Origin: Micrococcaceae bacterium
GTDB taxonomy: Bacteria; Actinomycetota; Actinomycetes; Actinomycetales; Micrococcaceae
Direction: 5' to 3'
Length of the DNA stretch: 64,000 nucleotides
NCBI GenBank assembly: GCA_025465475.1
Contig: JAODMR010000025.1
Location: 1-64,000, forward strand
Below the pieces are notes generated by a model. That model did not search any database. It was not told where the DNA came from and saw only the letters and a list, made by a program, of their open reading frames with translations. The position numbers and the translations under genes are program-made. Shown here one piece after another: positions 49,725-59,839 of the stretch. How positions within the stretch are numbered: position 1 is the first letter of the stretch; each line of letters begins with the position of its first letter.

Positions 49725-52553
49725 ATGAGTAATGTGGACAGCTTCGGTTCCAAAGGCGAACTTGATGTAGCCGGAACCAAGTATGAGATTTTTAGGTTGA
49801 ATTCCGTCGAAGGTGCCCAAAACCTTCCGTTCAGCCTCAAGGTGCTGTTGGAGAACCTGTTGCGCACCGAAGATGGTGCAAACATCACCGCCGACCACGT
49901 GCGCGCACTGGCCGGATGGAACCCCGACGCCCAGCCCGACACGGAGATTCAGTTCACCCCGGCGCGCGTGATCATGCAGGACTTCACCGGTGTGCCCTGT
50001 GTCGTAGACCTGGCAACCATGCGTGAGGCCGTCAAGGACCTTGGTGGCGACCCCACCCGCGTGAACCCGCTGGCTCCGGCCGAAATGGTCATCGACCACT
50101 CCGTGCAGATCGATGTTTTCGGCAACGCCAACGCCATCGAGCGCAACATGGAAATTGAGTACCCGCGCAACTGCTAGCGGTACCAATTCCTGCGTTGGGG
50201 CCAGACCGCGTTCGACGACTTCAAGGTCGTTCCTCCCGGCATGGGCATCGTCCACCAGGTCAACATCGAATACCTGGCCCGCACCGTCATGACCCGCGAG
50301 GTCGACGGCGTGGTACGTGCCTACCCCGACACCTGCGTCGGCACCGACTCGCACACCACCATGGTCAACGGCCTGGGCGTGCTCGGCTGGGGCGTTGGCG
50401 GCATCGAAGCCGAGGCGGCCATGCTGGGCCAGCCCGTCTCGATGCTGATTCCCCGCGTCGTCGGCTTCAAGCTGACCGGCTCGATCCCGGCCGGCGCCAC
50501 CGCCACCGACGTCGTGCTGACCATCACCGAGATGCTGCGCAAGCACGGCGTCGTCGGCAAGTTCGTCGAGTTCTACGGCGACGGCGTCGCAGCGGTGCCG
50601 CTGGCCAACCGCGCCACCATCGGCAACATGAGCCCCGAGTTCGGTTCGACCGCCGCGATCTTCCCGATCGACGACGTCACCCTGGACTACCTGCGCCTGA
50701 CGGGCCGGCCGGACGAGAACGTCGCCCTCGTGGAGGCTTACGCCAAGGAGCAGGGCCTCTGGCACGACCCGTCAGTCGAGATCAAGTTCAGCGAGTACCT
50801 GGAACTGGACCTCTCCACGGTCGTTCCGTCGATCGCCGGCCCCAAGCGACCACAGGACCGGGTGTCCCTGACCAACGCCAAGCCGCAGTTCCGCTCCGAC
50901 CTGGAGAGCTACGTGCACGTCTCGGTCGAGGCTGAAGGCTCCACCGTGGACGAGGCCGTCGAAGAGAGCTTCCCCGCCTCCGACCCGCCCACGTACATGG
51001 CCAACACGGACACGCACGTCAAGGACTCTCAGCACTTCACCGTGGCCGAGACCGAACCTGACCACGGACGGGCCAACCACCCCGTGACGGTCACGATGGA
51101 CGACGGCCGGAGCTTCGAGCTGGACCATGGAGCGGTCACCATCGCCTCCATCACCTCCTGCACCAACACCTCCAACCCGTCGGTCATGCTTGCCGCCGCA
51201 GTGCTGGCCCGCAACGCCGTCGAAAAGGGACTCTCCTCCAAGCCCTGGGTCAAGACCTCCGTGGCCCCCGGCTCCAAGGTCGTCACCGACTACTACGAAA
51301 AGTCCGGACTGGTTCCCTACCTGGAAAAGCTCGGCTTCTTCACCGTCGGCTACGGCTGCGCCACCTGCATCGGCAACTCGGGACCGCTGGCGGAGGAAAT
51401 CTCCACCGCCATCGCCGACAACGACCTCGCCGTCTCCGCCGTGCTGTCCGGTAACCGCAACTTTGAGGGCCGGATCAACCCGGACGTCAAGATGAACTAC
51501 CTGGCCTCCCCGCCACTGGTCATCGCCTATGCCCTGGCCGGAACCATGGACTTCGACTTCGACCGCGACCCGCTGGGCCAGGACGAAGCCGGCAACGATG
51601 TGTTCCTCAAGGACATCTGGCCGAACCCGAGCGAAGTGCAGCAGGTCATGGACGCGTCCATCGACAAGGACATGTTCACCAAGTCCTACGCCGGCATCTT
51701 CGACGGCGATGACCGTTGGAAATCCCTGGACACCCCGGAGGGCGACACGTTCGCGTGGAACCCGGAGTCCACGTATGTCCGCAAGCCCCCTTACTTCGAG
51801 GGCATGAAGCGGGAGCTGACCCCGGTGGAGGACATTTCCGGCGCACGGGTGCTGCTGAAGCTGGGTGACTCGGTCACCACCGACCACATCTCGCCCGCTG
51901 GTTCCTTCAAGTCGGACACCCCCGCCGGAAAGTACCTGCTGGAGCACGGCGTCGAGCGGAAGGACTTCAACTCCTACGGCTCCCGCCGCGGTAACCACGA
52001 GGTCATGATCCGCGGAACCTTCGCGAACATCCGCATCAAGAACCAGCTGCTGGACGGCGTCGAGGGTGGCTTCACCCGCGACTTCAGCCAGGAAGGCGCC
52101 CCGCAGGCCTACGTCTACGACGCCGCGCAGAACTACCAGGCCGCCGGTACCCCGCTGGTGGTCCTGGCCGGCAAGGAATACGGCTCCGGATCGTCCCGCG
52201 ACTGGGCCGCCAAGGGAACCGCGCTGCTGGGCGTCAAGGCCGTCATCGCCGAAAGCTACGAGCGGATCCACCGCTCCAACCTGATCGGCATGGGCGTGCT
52301 CCCGCTGCAGTTCCCCGCCGGGGAATCGGCCACCAGCCTGGGCCTGACCGGCACCGAGGTGTTCACCGTGCAGGGCGTGACCGCCCTGAACGAGGGAACC
52401 ACGCCCAAGACGGTCAAGGTCACGGCCACGGCGGAGGACGGCACCGAAAAGTCCTTCGACGCCGTGCTGCGGATTGACACGCCAGGTGAAGCGGACTACT
52501 ACCGCAACGGCGGCATCCTGCAGTACGTGCTGCGCCAGATCTCGGCCAGCTAG
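49725..52553 (+). pseudogene. acnA: Aconitate hydratase A, interrupted by one in-frame TAG at 50175..50177
   Basis: ORFs 49725..50177 and 50241..52553 share a frame; joined product ...[46 protein letters not shown]... is continuous aconitase; Fe-S motifs SCTN and [10 protein letters not shown] present. Functional state unknown. Confidence 0.87.
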
Positions 52554-52585
52554 CCGGAAACTGCGCTAAGCGCGGAAACCGCGAC

Positions 52586-52629
52586 AAGCGGCCCCGGTGC
52601 GGAGGACAACCTACGCGCCGGGGCCGCTT
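52586..52629. terminator. Terminator-like hairpin downstream of acnA
   Basis: AAGCGGCCCCGG...CCGGGGCCGCTT, perfect 12-bp arms. Confidence 0.65.
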
Positions 52630-52732
52630 CGTTGTCCCCGGTTCTGCTCCGCTGCAGGTACCGCTCCGGGCACGACCGGGCGGGCGGGCACGTTAGAGTT
52701 GAGTCCGGAGTTGCCAAAGGAAGGGAGGGACC

Positions 52733-54724
52733 ATGGGACTTTTGGAGACCATCCACCATCCATCGGACCTCAACAGGCTCAGCGAAGCACAAATGGAGCA
52801 ACTGGCGGCAGAAATCCGCCAATTCCTCATCACCAACGTGTCCCAGACCGGCGGGCATCTGGGCCCGAACCTCGGCGTCGTCGAGATGACGCTGGCCATC
52901 CACCGCGTCTTCGATTCCCCGCGCGACAGCATCGTCTTCGACACCGGGCACCAGTCCTACGTGCATAAGCTGGTAACGGGCCGGCATGATTTCTCCACCC
53001 TCCGCCAGCAGGGCGGCATGTCCGGCTACCCCTCCCGGGCGGAATCGGTGCACGACATCGTCGAAAGCTCCCACGCGTCCTCGTCCCTGTCCTGGGCCGA
53101 CGGCATTTCCCGGGCCCGCCAGCTGACCGGGGACGGGGACAGGTACGTGGTAGCAGTCATCGGTGACGGCGCCCTGACCGGCGGCATGACGTGGGAAGCC
53201 CTGAACAACATCGCCGCGGACAAGCGCCGCCGCGTGGTCATCGTCGTCAACGACAACGGCCGTTCCTACGCCCCGACTGTCGGCGGGTTCGCCGACTACC
53301 TTGCCTCGCTGCGCCCCGCGATCGACCAGGTCCGGACGCACCGCAAGTACGAGGACACGCTGGGCTGGGCCAAGCAGCGCCTGCAGAACGGCGGCCTGGC
53401 CGGTCAGTTCGTGTACAAGAGCCTGCACGCGGCCAAGAAGGGCGTGAAGGACTGGTGGGCTCCCCAGGGCCTCTTCGACGACCTGGGACTGAAATACATT
53501 GGGCCGGTCAACGGGCACGACCAGAAGGCGATGGAGGCGGCCCTGACCGTGGCCCGCAACTATGCCGGGCCCGTGATCGTGCACGCGATGACCGAGAAGG
53601 GTCACGGCTACGCGCCGGCCCGCGCGCACGAGGCCGACCAGTTCCACGCCGTCGGCGTCATCGACCCGGAAACCGGAGAGGCCGTCGACCTGCCCAGCGG
53701 CAAGTCCTGGACCGGCGTGTTCGCCGACGAGATCGCCGCCATCGCGGACGAGCGCGAGGACATCGTCGGCCTGACCGGCGCCATGCTCATCCCCGTCGGG
53801 CTACACAAGTTCGCTGCCCGGCACCCGGACCGCGTGTTCGACGTCGGAATCGCCGAGCAGCACGCCCTCACCAGTGCGGCAGGCATGGCGTTCGGCGGAC
53901 TCCATCCCGTCGTTGCCGTCTACGCCACGTTCCTGAACCGGGCGTTCGACCAGCTGCTCATGGATGTGGCCCTGCACAAGGCCGGTGTCACCATCGTGCT
54001 GGACCGCGCCGGAGTAACCGGGCCCGACGGAGCCAGCCATCACGGCATGTGGGACATGGCACTGCTGCAGACCGTGCCGGGCCTGCACCTTGCCGCGCCC
54101 CGGGACGCGACCCGCCTCCGGGAGGAGCTGCGCGAAGCCGTCGCCATCGAGGACGCACCGTCGGTGGTGCGATTCTCCAAGGGCACTGTAGGGGCGGAGG
54201 TCGAAGCCGTTAAGCGGCTGGAGGACGGCGCGGAAATACTGGCCCGCCGTCCGGTCGGCTCGGTCGAGAACGACGTCCTCATCGTCAGCGTCGGAGCCAT
54301 GAGCGAACTGGCGCTGAACGTCTCGAACCGGCTCGGCGCCCAGGGCATCAGCTCCACCGTCGTGGACCCCCGCTGGGTGCTGCCCGTGCCGCGCTCCATC
54401 GTCCGGCTGGCCTCCCAGCACCGCATCGTCATCGTCATCGAGGACGGCGTCCGGGCCGGCGGCGTCGGGTCACGGATCCGGCAGGAAATGCGCGCCTCCG
54501 GCGTGGACACGGCCCTCAATGAGGTCGGATTGCCTGTCGAATTCCTCGACCACGGCAGCCGCAGCCAGGTGCTGGAACGGGTCGGTCTGACCGCCCAGCA
54601 GGTGACCCAGGACGTCGTCGCGCAGGTGCTGGGCACCAAGGTGCCCTTCGCACGCCCCCTGCACAGCCAGGAGGCCCTGCACGATCGGGAAGCCCCGCAC
54701 ACCGGGCAGCTCCCCAGGCTGTGA
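52733..54724 (+). CDS. dxs: 1-deoxy-D-xylulose-5-phosphate synthase
   Basis: 663 aa; [74 protein letters not shown]. Confidence 0.96.
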   Translation: MGLLETIHHPSDLNRLSEAQMEQLAAEIRQFLITNVSQTGGHLGPNLGVVEMTLAIHRVFDSPRDSIVFDTGHQSYVHKLVTGRHDFSTLRQQGGMSGYPSRAESVHDIVESSHASSSLSWADGISRARQLTGDGDRYVVAVIGDGALTGGMTWEALNNIAADKRRRVVIVVNDNGRSYAPTVGGFADYLASLRPAIDQVRTHRKYEDTLGWAKQRLQNGGLAGQFVYKSLHAAKKGVKDWWAPQGLFDDLGLKYIGPVNGHDQKAMEAALTVARNYAGPVIVHAMTEKGHGYAPARAHEADQFHAVGVIDPETGEAVDLPSGKSWTGVFADEIAAIADEREDIVGLTGAMLIPVGLHKFAARHPDRVFDVGIAEQHALTSAAGMAFGGLHPVVAVYATFLNRAFDQLLMDVALHKAGVTIVLDRAGVTGPDGASHHGMWDMALLQTVPGLHLAAPRDATRLREELREAVAIEDAPSVVRFSKGTVGAEVEAVKRLEDGAEILARRPVGSVENDVLIVSVGAMSELALNVSNRLGAQGISSTVVDPRWVLPVPRSIVRLASQHRIVIVIEDGVRAGGVGSRIRQEMRASGVDTALNEVGLPVEFLDHGSRSQVLERVGLTAQQVTQDVVAQVLGTKVPFARPLHSQEALHDREAPHTGQLPRL

Positions 54725-55266
54725 AGCGCCCCAACGGTATCCGCCCCGGCGACCTGGTCGTCTCCCGCAACCGCAAGTGGAACGGTCTGGCCCACTGGGT
54801 GGTCCCGGGACGATACCTGGGCGAAGACGAGTGCGGGCACTGGCTCTTCCAGGGCACCGGCGAGTTCATCTCCCGGCCCGGAGCCGCCCTGTACACCCAG
54901 TCGGATGCGGTGCTGCTGGTCCCGCACACAGGGGATTACGCCGCGACGTTCTACGACGGTGAGCATCCGGGCGGGGTGCGGATCTATGTGGACCTTGCCC
55001 TCGACTTCGGCTGGGAGCAGATCCGGCCCGGCGTGTTTGAGTTCCACATGATCGACATGGACCTGGACGTCATCCGAAACCGGGACACCGGCGTATACGT
55101 CGACGACGAGGATGAGTTCGCCGAGCACGCGGCCGCCATGAACTACCCGCCCGAGGTGGTCGACCGGGTCCAGACCGAGTGCGACCGCATCCTCGCCGCG
55201 GTGCAGACCAATCAGACCCCTTTCGACGGCAGGGATGCCGCGTGGTTCCAGTTAGGACGGGCATGA
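54721..55266 (+). CDS. DUF402 domain-containing protein
   Basis: 181 aa; [49 protein letters not shown] overlap with dxs. Confidence 0.87.
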   Translation: MKRPNGIRPGDLVVSRNRKWNGLAHWVVPGRYLGEDECGHWLFQGTGEFISRPGAALYTQSDAVLLVPHTGDYAATFYDGEHPGGVRIYVDLALDFGWEQIRPGVFEFHMIDMDLDVIRNRDTGVYVDDEDEFAEHAAAMNYPPEVVDRVQTECDRILAAVQTNQTPFDGRDAAWFQLGRA

Positions 55267-55817
55267 GCATTATCCGGATGTACCGCAGGAGTGAGGACGA
55301 CGTCCTGACCTTCCGCGAGGCGTGGCTTGACGAAGAGGACGGCGTAGTCGTGGTCAACCACGGCGTGGTCGGACACCACAGCAGCACCCAGGAAACCCAG
55401 GCGGCCGATGCCGACGCTGCCGAACAGCTGATGGCCGCGTTCGAGGCGCAGGCCGCCGAGGACGGTTACCGGGTTGTCCCCGACGAGGAGCAGTTCTGGG
55501 TCGTTGCGCAGTTCGCCCTCAAGACGGCGACCGGAACCGAGCGCGACAGGTACCTGGAGCGCAAGGCCAAGGACAGCATCACCGCCTATCTGGCGTGGCG
55601 GGGCGTGGGAACGGTCGACCGGTCCGAGATCGCCAACAGCAAACTGAACATCTACTGCCTGGCTCCGGACCCCGCGAAGGCGGTGACGGCCATCAAGGTC
55701 TGCCTGCGTGAGGCCAAGCTGGACTTCACCAAGCTCAGCATCGGCGTCGCCCCCCACGACGACCTCGCCGCCATCAAGCAAAAGCACGGCCCCCGAGCCA
55801 CCACCTTCACCCTCTAA
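55263..55817 (+). CDS. Conserved hypothetical protein
   Basis: 184 aa, ATGA overlap with the upstream DUF402 gene; no recognised family. Confidence 0.75.
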   Translation: MSIIRMYRRSEDDVLTFREAWLDEEDGVVVVNHGVVGHHSSTQETQAADADAAEQLMAAFEAQAAEDGYRVVPDEEQFWVVAQFALKTATGTERDRYLERKAKDSITAYLAWRGVGTVDRSEIANSKLNIYCLAPDPAKAVTAIKVCLREAKLDFTKLSIGVAPHDDLAAIKQKHGPRATTFTL

Positions 55818-55828
55818 CCCCCACCCCC

Positions 55829-55897
55829 GCTGATCGATCCGATCGAGATCCGCTGATCGAGCTTGTCGAGATCCGTTGATCGAGCTTGTCGAGATCA
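55829..55897. repeat. 23-bp tandem repeat, 3 copies
   Basis: GCTGATCGAKCYKRTCGAGATCC-type units at 55829, 55852 and 55875, each containing TCGA-N5-TCGA. Confidence 0.85.
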
Positions 55898-55905
55898 GGT
55901 GGGGC

Positions 55906-56077
55906 GGGGTCTCGACGGGCTCGACCACCGCGGGGCTTGACCACCGGCGGGGTCTCGACAGGCTCGACCACCGCGGGGCTCGACCACCGGCGGGGTCTCG
56001 ACGGGCTCGAACACCGCGGGGCTCGACCACCGGCCGGGTCTCGACAGGCTCGACCACCGCGGGCTCGAACACCGGGG
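55906..56077. repeat. 43-bp tandem repeat, 4 copies plus a degenerate partial fifth
   Basis: GGGGTCTCGACRGGCTCGACCACCGCGGGGCTCGACCACCGGC, starts at 55906, 55949, 55992 and 56035. Confidence 0.9.
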
Positions 56078-56114
56078 GGCTCGACCAACGGCGGGGCATA
56101 TTAGGGTGGAGGGC

Positions 56115-57095
56115 ATGACTGCTTATCGACAACTTGGTACGTCCGGGCTCACCGTTTCCGTCGTCGGGCTGGGCTGCAATAACCTGGGCCGCTCCGGAAC
56201 GGCCACTGAGACACAGACCGGCACCAATACGGTGATCGGTGCCGCCATCGACGAGGGCATCACCCTGTTCGACGTGGCTGACACCTACGGCAAGACGCCG
56301 GGCCTGAGCGAGGAAATGCTCGGCAAGGCCCTGACCGGCCGGCGCGACGACGTCATCGTGGCCACCAAGTTCGGCATGGACATGAAGGGCGCCAACGGCC
56401 AGGACTGGGACCGCCGCGGATCCAGGCGCTACATCGTGAAGGCTGTGGAGGCGTCGCTGCGGCGGCTCAACACCGACTGGATAGACCTCTACCAGTTCCA
56501 CACCCCCGACCTGCTCACTCCCATCGATGAAACCCTGTCGGCACTCGACGACGTCGTGAAGGCCGGCAAGGTGCGCTACATCGGTCACTCCAACCGGGCC
56601 GGATGGCAGATCGCCGAGGCCGAGTTCACCGCGCGCGCCGGCGGTTACACCCGCTTCGTGTCAGCCCAGAACCACTACAACCTGCTGGACCGGCGCGCCG
56701 AGTTGGAGGTCACTCCCGCCGCCGAGGCGTACGGCCTGGGCGTGCTGCCGTACTTCCCGCTCGCGAACGGCCTGTTGACGGGCAAGTACAGCGCCGGGTC
56801 CGCTCCCGCAGGCAGCCGACTCACCCACAGCCGCCAGAACCTGCTGGACCGGGCGGATTGGGAGCAGTTGGCACAGTTCGGCAGGTTCGCCCGGGAGCGC
56901 GGCCGCAGCGAAGTGGAGATCGCCTTCTCCTGGCTTGCCGCCCAGCCCTCGGTCAGCAGCGTCATCGCCGGAGCAACCACCCTGGAGCAGGTCAAGGCCA
57001 ATGCCGCTGCGGTCTCCTGGGTGCCGACGCCGGAGGACCTCAGCGAGCTGAACGAGCTTTTCCCGCGCACGCCGAAGGTGGCCCTGTTCTCATGA
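56115..57095 (+). CDS. Aldo/keto reductase
   Basis: MTAYRQLGTSGLTVSVVGLGCNNLGR; DVADTYG; IVATKFG; LYQFHTPD. Confidence 0.92.
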   Translation: MTAYRQLGTSGLTVSVVGLGCNNLGRSGTATETQTGTNTVIGAAIDEGITLFDVADTYGKTPGLSEEMLGKALTGRRDDVIVATKFGMDMKGANGQDWDRRGSRRYIVKAVEASLRRLNTDWIDLYQFHTPDLLTPIDETLSALDDVVKAGKVRYIGHSNRAGWQIAEAEFTARAGGYTRFVSAQNHYNLLDRRAELEVTPAAEAYGLGVLPYFPLANGLLTGKYSAGSAPAGSRLTHSRQNLLDRADWEQLAQFGRFARERGRSEVEIAFSWLAAQPSVSSVIAGATTLEQVKANAAAVSWVPTPEDLSELNELFPRTPKVALFS

Positions 57096-58255
57096 GTGAC
57101 GGGGCGGGAACGCCCGACGGCGGCACCTCACTGGACGCGCCTGGCGAGAGCGCCAGCGGTTCGGCCGCCACTCCGGTGCGGCTGCTGCTTGATGTCGACA
57201 CGGGCATCGACGACGCGTTCGCGCTGGTATACCTGCTGTCCCGGCCCGAGGTCGCCATCGAGGCCATCACCTGCACCGCGGGCAACGTGGGGGCACGCCA
57301 GGTCGCGTTGAATAATTTGGCGCTGCTGGAACTGTGCGGCAGGACCGGCGTCGAGGTGGCGATCGGCGCCGAAGTTCCGCTGCAGATACCGCTGGTGACC
57401 ACCGAGGAGACGCACGGACCGCAGGGCATCGGCCATGCGGTCCTGCCGGAACCGGCGCAAGCCATTTCCGCTCGGCACGCCGTCGACGTCTGGGTCGACC
57501 AAGTGCGCGCCCACCCGGGGGAAATCACCGGCCTGATCACCGGCCCGCTGACCAACTTCGCGCTGGCGCTTCGCCGTGAGCCGGACCTGCCCCGCCTGCT
57601 CAAGGGCCTGGTCATCATGGGCGGCTGCTTCTATTACCAGGGGAACACCACCCCAACGGCGGAGTGGAACGTCTCGGTGGATCCACATGCCGCCAAGGAG
57701 GTGTTCCAGGCCTACCAGGGGCTGCCGGAGGAACAACTGCCCGTCGTGTGCGCACTGGAGACCACGGAGCGGATCGAAATGCGTCCCGGCCACGTGGCCC
57801 GGCTGGCGGAACTCGCCGGCGCCCAGCCGGAACTGGTGCTGCCCGACCAGCCGGAGGGCCTGCGCAGCACCTCCGACCACCCGCTGATTGCCTGCCTGTC
57901 CGACGCCGTCCGGTTCTACATGGAATTTCATCGGCTCTACGATCAGGGCTACGTGGCCCATATGCACGACGCGTTCGCCGCAGCCGTTGCCGTCGGGCGG
58001 ACCCCAATTGCCACGCGCACCGGAACGGTCGACGTCGAAACCACCTCACCCCTCTTGATCGGCACAACGGTGGTGGACTATCGGGGGATATGGGGCAAGC
58101 CTGCCAACGCCCGCATCGTCACAGAGAATTCCCCGGAGGACTGCTTCGACGAACTCCTGACCTCGATCGGGGCGTTGGCGCGAAGGCTTGGCGCGCAGGC
58201 TCTCCGCGCCGCAGCAAATCCCGGTAGGATGGATGACTGCGCCGAGGTGACATAG
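57092..58255 (+). CDS. Nucleoside hydrolase (inosine-uridine preferring family)
   Basis: LLLDVDTGIDDAFALVYLLSRPEVAIEAITCTAGNVG; ATGA overlap with the AKR gene. Confidence 0.92.
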   Translation: MSDGAGTPDGGTSLDAPGESASGSAATPVRLLLDVDTGIDDAFALVYLLSRPEVAIEAITCTAGNVGARQVALNNLALLELCGRTGVEVAIGAEVPLQIPLVTTEETHGPQGIGHAVLPEPAQAISARHAVDVWVDQVRAHPGEITGLITGPLTNFALALRREPDLPRLLKGLVIMGGCFYYQGNTTPTAEWNVSVDPHAAKEVFQAYQGLPEEQLPVVCALETTERIEMRPGHVARLAELAGAQPELVLPDQPEGLRSTSDHPLIACLSDAVRFYMEFHRLYDQGYVAHMHDAFAAAVAVGRTPIATRTGTVDVETTSPLLIGTTVVDYRGIWGKPANARIVTENSPEDCFDELLTSIGALARRLGAQALRAAANPGRMDDCAEVT

Positions 58256-58289
58256 GCGGACTTTCCGCACTCCGCACAAAGGATCCCCC

Positions 58290-59096
58290 ATGTCTTCCTC
58301 CCTGACCCTTCCCGCCCCTGGAAAGGCGGCGGGCCGCAACCGCCGCCTGCTGGAAATCCTCGGCGGGGTTGCCATCGCAGGCACCTACCTGTATTTGGTC
58401 CTTAACCAGCCGGCGGACATCGTGAACGGACTCTCCAGCGGTGCAACGCTGCTCGCCTTGGCCGGCTTCCTGCTGGGAGCGGTGCTGCTGATTGTCGGCG
58501 TGCTTCCGACCCTGCCAACCTCCACCCTCGTACTGCTGCCGGTGGCCCTGGTGCTGAACATCGTGCTGGGCCAGTTCGTCGGCAGCACACTTGTCCCGTT
58601 CTACCTTGACGCGATCGGCACGGTCCTCATCGCCGCCCTGGCGGGCCCCGCCGCTGGTGCTGCCACGGGAGCCCTGAGCAGCATCGTCTGGTCGCTGTTC
58701 AACCCCACCGTGCTTCCGTTCGCCGCCGGTGCCGCCCTGATCGGCTTCCTGGCCGGGGTCGCGGCGCGCTATGGTGCGTTCCGCCGCTTCTACTTTGCCC
58801 CCGTCGCAGGATTCCTGACCGGCATCGTTGCGGGAGTGTTCTCCGCCCCAATCGCCGCCTTTGTGTACGGCGGTACCTCGGGCCTGGCCACCGGCGCCGT
58901 CGTAAGCGCCTTCCGCGCCATGGGTGATTCCCTGCTGGGCGCCATCACCAAGCAGGCCCTGATCTCTGACCCCATGGACAAGGCCATCGTCTTCACCATC
59001 GTGGCTGTACTGCTCTACGCCCTGCCCCGCCGCACCACGCTGCGATTCCCGTTCATCAGCCGCTTCCGCGTCCTGGCAGGCACCAGGGGAGCCTGA
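58290..59096 (+). CDS. ECF transporter S component (substrate-binding membrane protein)
   Basis: 268 aa hydrophobic; FYLDAIGTVLIAALAGPAAGAATGALSSIV typical of S components; followed by T and A components. Confidence 0.82.
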   Translation: MSSSLTLPAPGKAAGRNRRLLEILGGVAIAGTYLYLVLNQPADIVNGLSSGATLLALAGFLLGAVLLIVGVLPTLPTSTLVLLPVALVLNIVLGQFVGSTLVPFYLDAIGTVLIAALAGPAAGAATGALSSIVWSLFNPTVLPFAAGAALIGFLAGVAARYGAFRRFYFAPVAGFLTGIVAGVFSAPIAAFVYGGTSGLATGAVVSAFRAMGDSLLGAITKQALISDPMDKAIVFTIVAVLLYALPRRTTLRFPFISRFRVLAGTRGA

Positions 59097-59101
59097 TTCC
59101 C

Positions 59102-59839
59102 ATGGCACGGCTGCATCCGCTGACCCTGCTGACTGCAGCCGTCGTACCCGCCGTCGCGACCCTAGCCATCGACCGCTGGCCCGTCTCCGCCGTCGTCCTT
59201 GCCGTGCTGGTGGGACTGGTCGCCGCGAGCGGACTGGGCCGAACGGTCCTGCCCGCCGCGGCAGTGGTCCTGGCGCCCCTGATGCTCTCGCTGCTGCTGA
59301 CGCACGGGTTCTTCTTTGTCGAGGGCCAAACAGTCCTGTGGTCGGCCGGCCCGCTCCACGTCACGACGGAGGGGCTGTCCTTCGCCGCGGATATGGGTCT
59401 GCGCACAGCGGTTTTCGTGGTGGCGTTCCTGGCCTTCTCGTTCAGCGTGCAGCCAGCCGACCTGCTGTCGGTGTTGACCGGACTGCGGGTGCCCCCGCAA
59501 TTTGGGTTTGTTCTCTGTTCCACCCTGACCCTGGCGCCAGCTATTACAGCTCGGGCTCGGCGCATCTCCCAGGCGCAACAGGCTCGGGGACTGGTGGTGG
59601 GGCTGGGGCTGCCCGGCAGGGTCCGCGCCGTGCAGCAGCAGGCGGTGCCGCTGGTGCTGGCCCTGCTTCATGAAGCAGGGTCCCGCGCAGAATTCCTTGA
59701 GGCCCGCGGGTTTGGTGCTCCCGGCCCCCGGAGCAGCTATCGGCTAGTACCGGACTCGCCCGGTCAGAGGGTCTTCCGCTGGACCGCGCTGCTGCTGCTC
59801 GTCCTGTTTCTGGTGCTTTGGTTCGGAGCTGTCGGATGA
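59102..59839 (+). CDS. ECF transporter transmembrane T component (CbiQ/EcfT family)
   Basis: 245 aa; TLAPAITARARRISQAQQARGL and LLHEAGSRAEFLEARGF coupling motifs. Confidence 0.88.
   Translation: MARLHPLTLLTAAVVPAVATLAIDRWPVSAVVLAVLVGLVAASGLGRTVLPAAAVVLAPLMLSLLLTHGFFFVEGQTVLWSAGPLHVTTEGLSFAADMGLRTAVFVVAFLAFSFSVQPADLLSVLTGLRVPPQFGFVLCSTLTLAPAITARARRISQAQQARGLVVGLGLPGRVRAVQQQAVPLVLALLHEAGSRAEFLEARGFGAPGPRSSYRLVPDSPGQRVFRWTALLLLVLFLVLWFGAVG

Noticed and set aside
47681-49942. 753-aa minus-strand ORF antisense to the P-type ATPase and acnA start
   Set aside because: Shadow ORF from high GC codon structure; the plus strand has clear family motifs.
50772-52271. 499-aa minus-strand ORF antisense to acnA
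   Set aside because: Low-complexity Gly/Val/Asp-rich translation; antisense artefact.
29075-52553. Global reassignment of TAG as a sense codon
   Set aside because: sigA, blaI, tdk, sepH and acnA end at TAG at their expected C-termini, so TAG is used as a normal stop.
55829-56100. CRISPR array
   Set aside because: Units are directly adjacent with no unique spacers and no cas genes are present.
55807-56118. Several overlapping ORFs within the repeat array (VVEPVETPP-like peptides, e.g. 55807..56088 minus)
   Set aside because: They are translations of the 43-bp repeat; VVEPVET-type peptides are typical spurious calls over this actinobacterial repeat.
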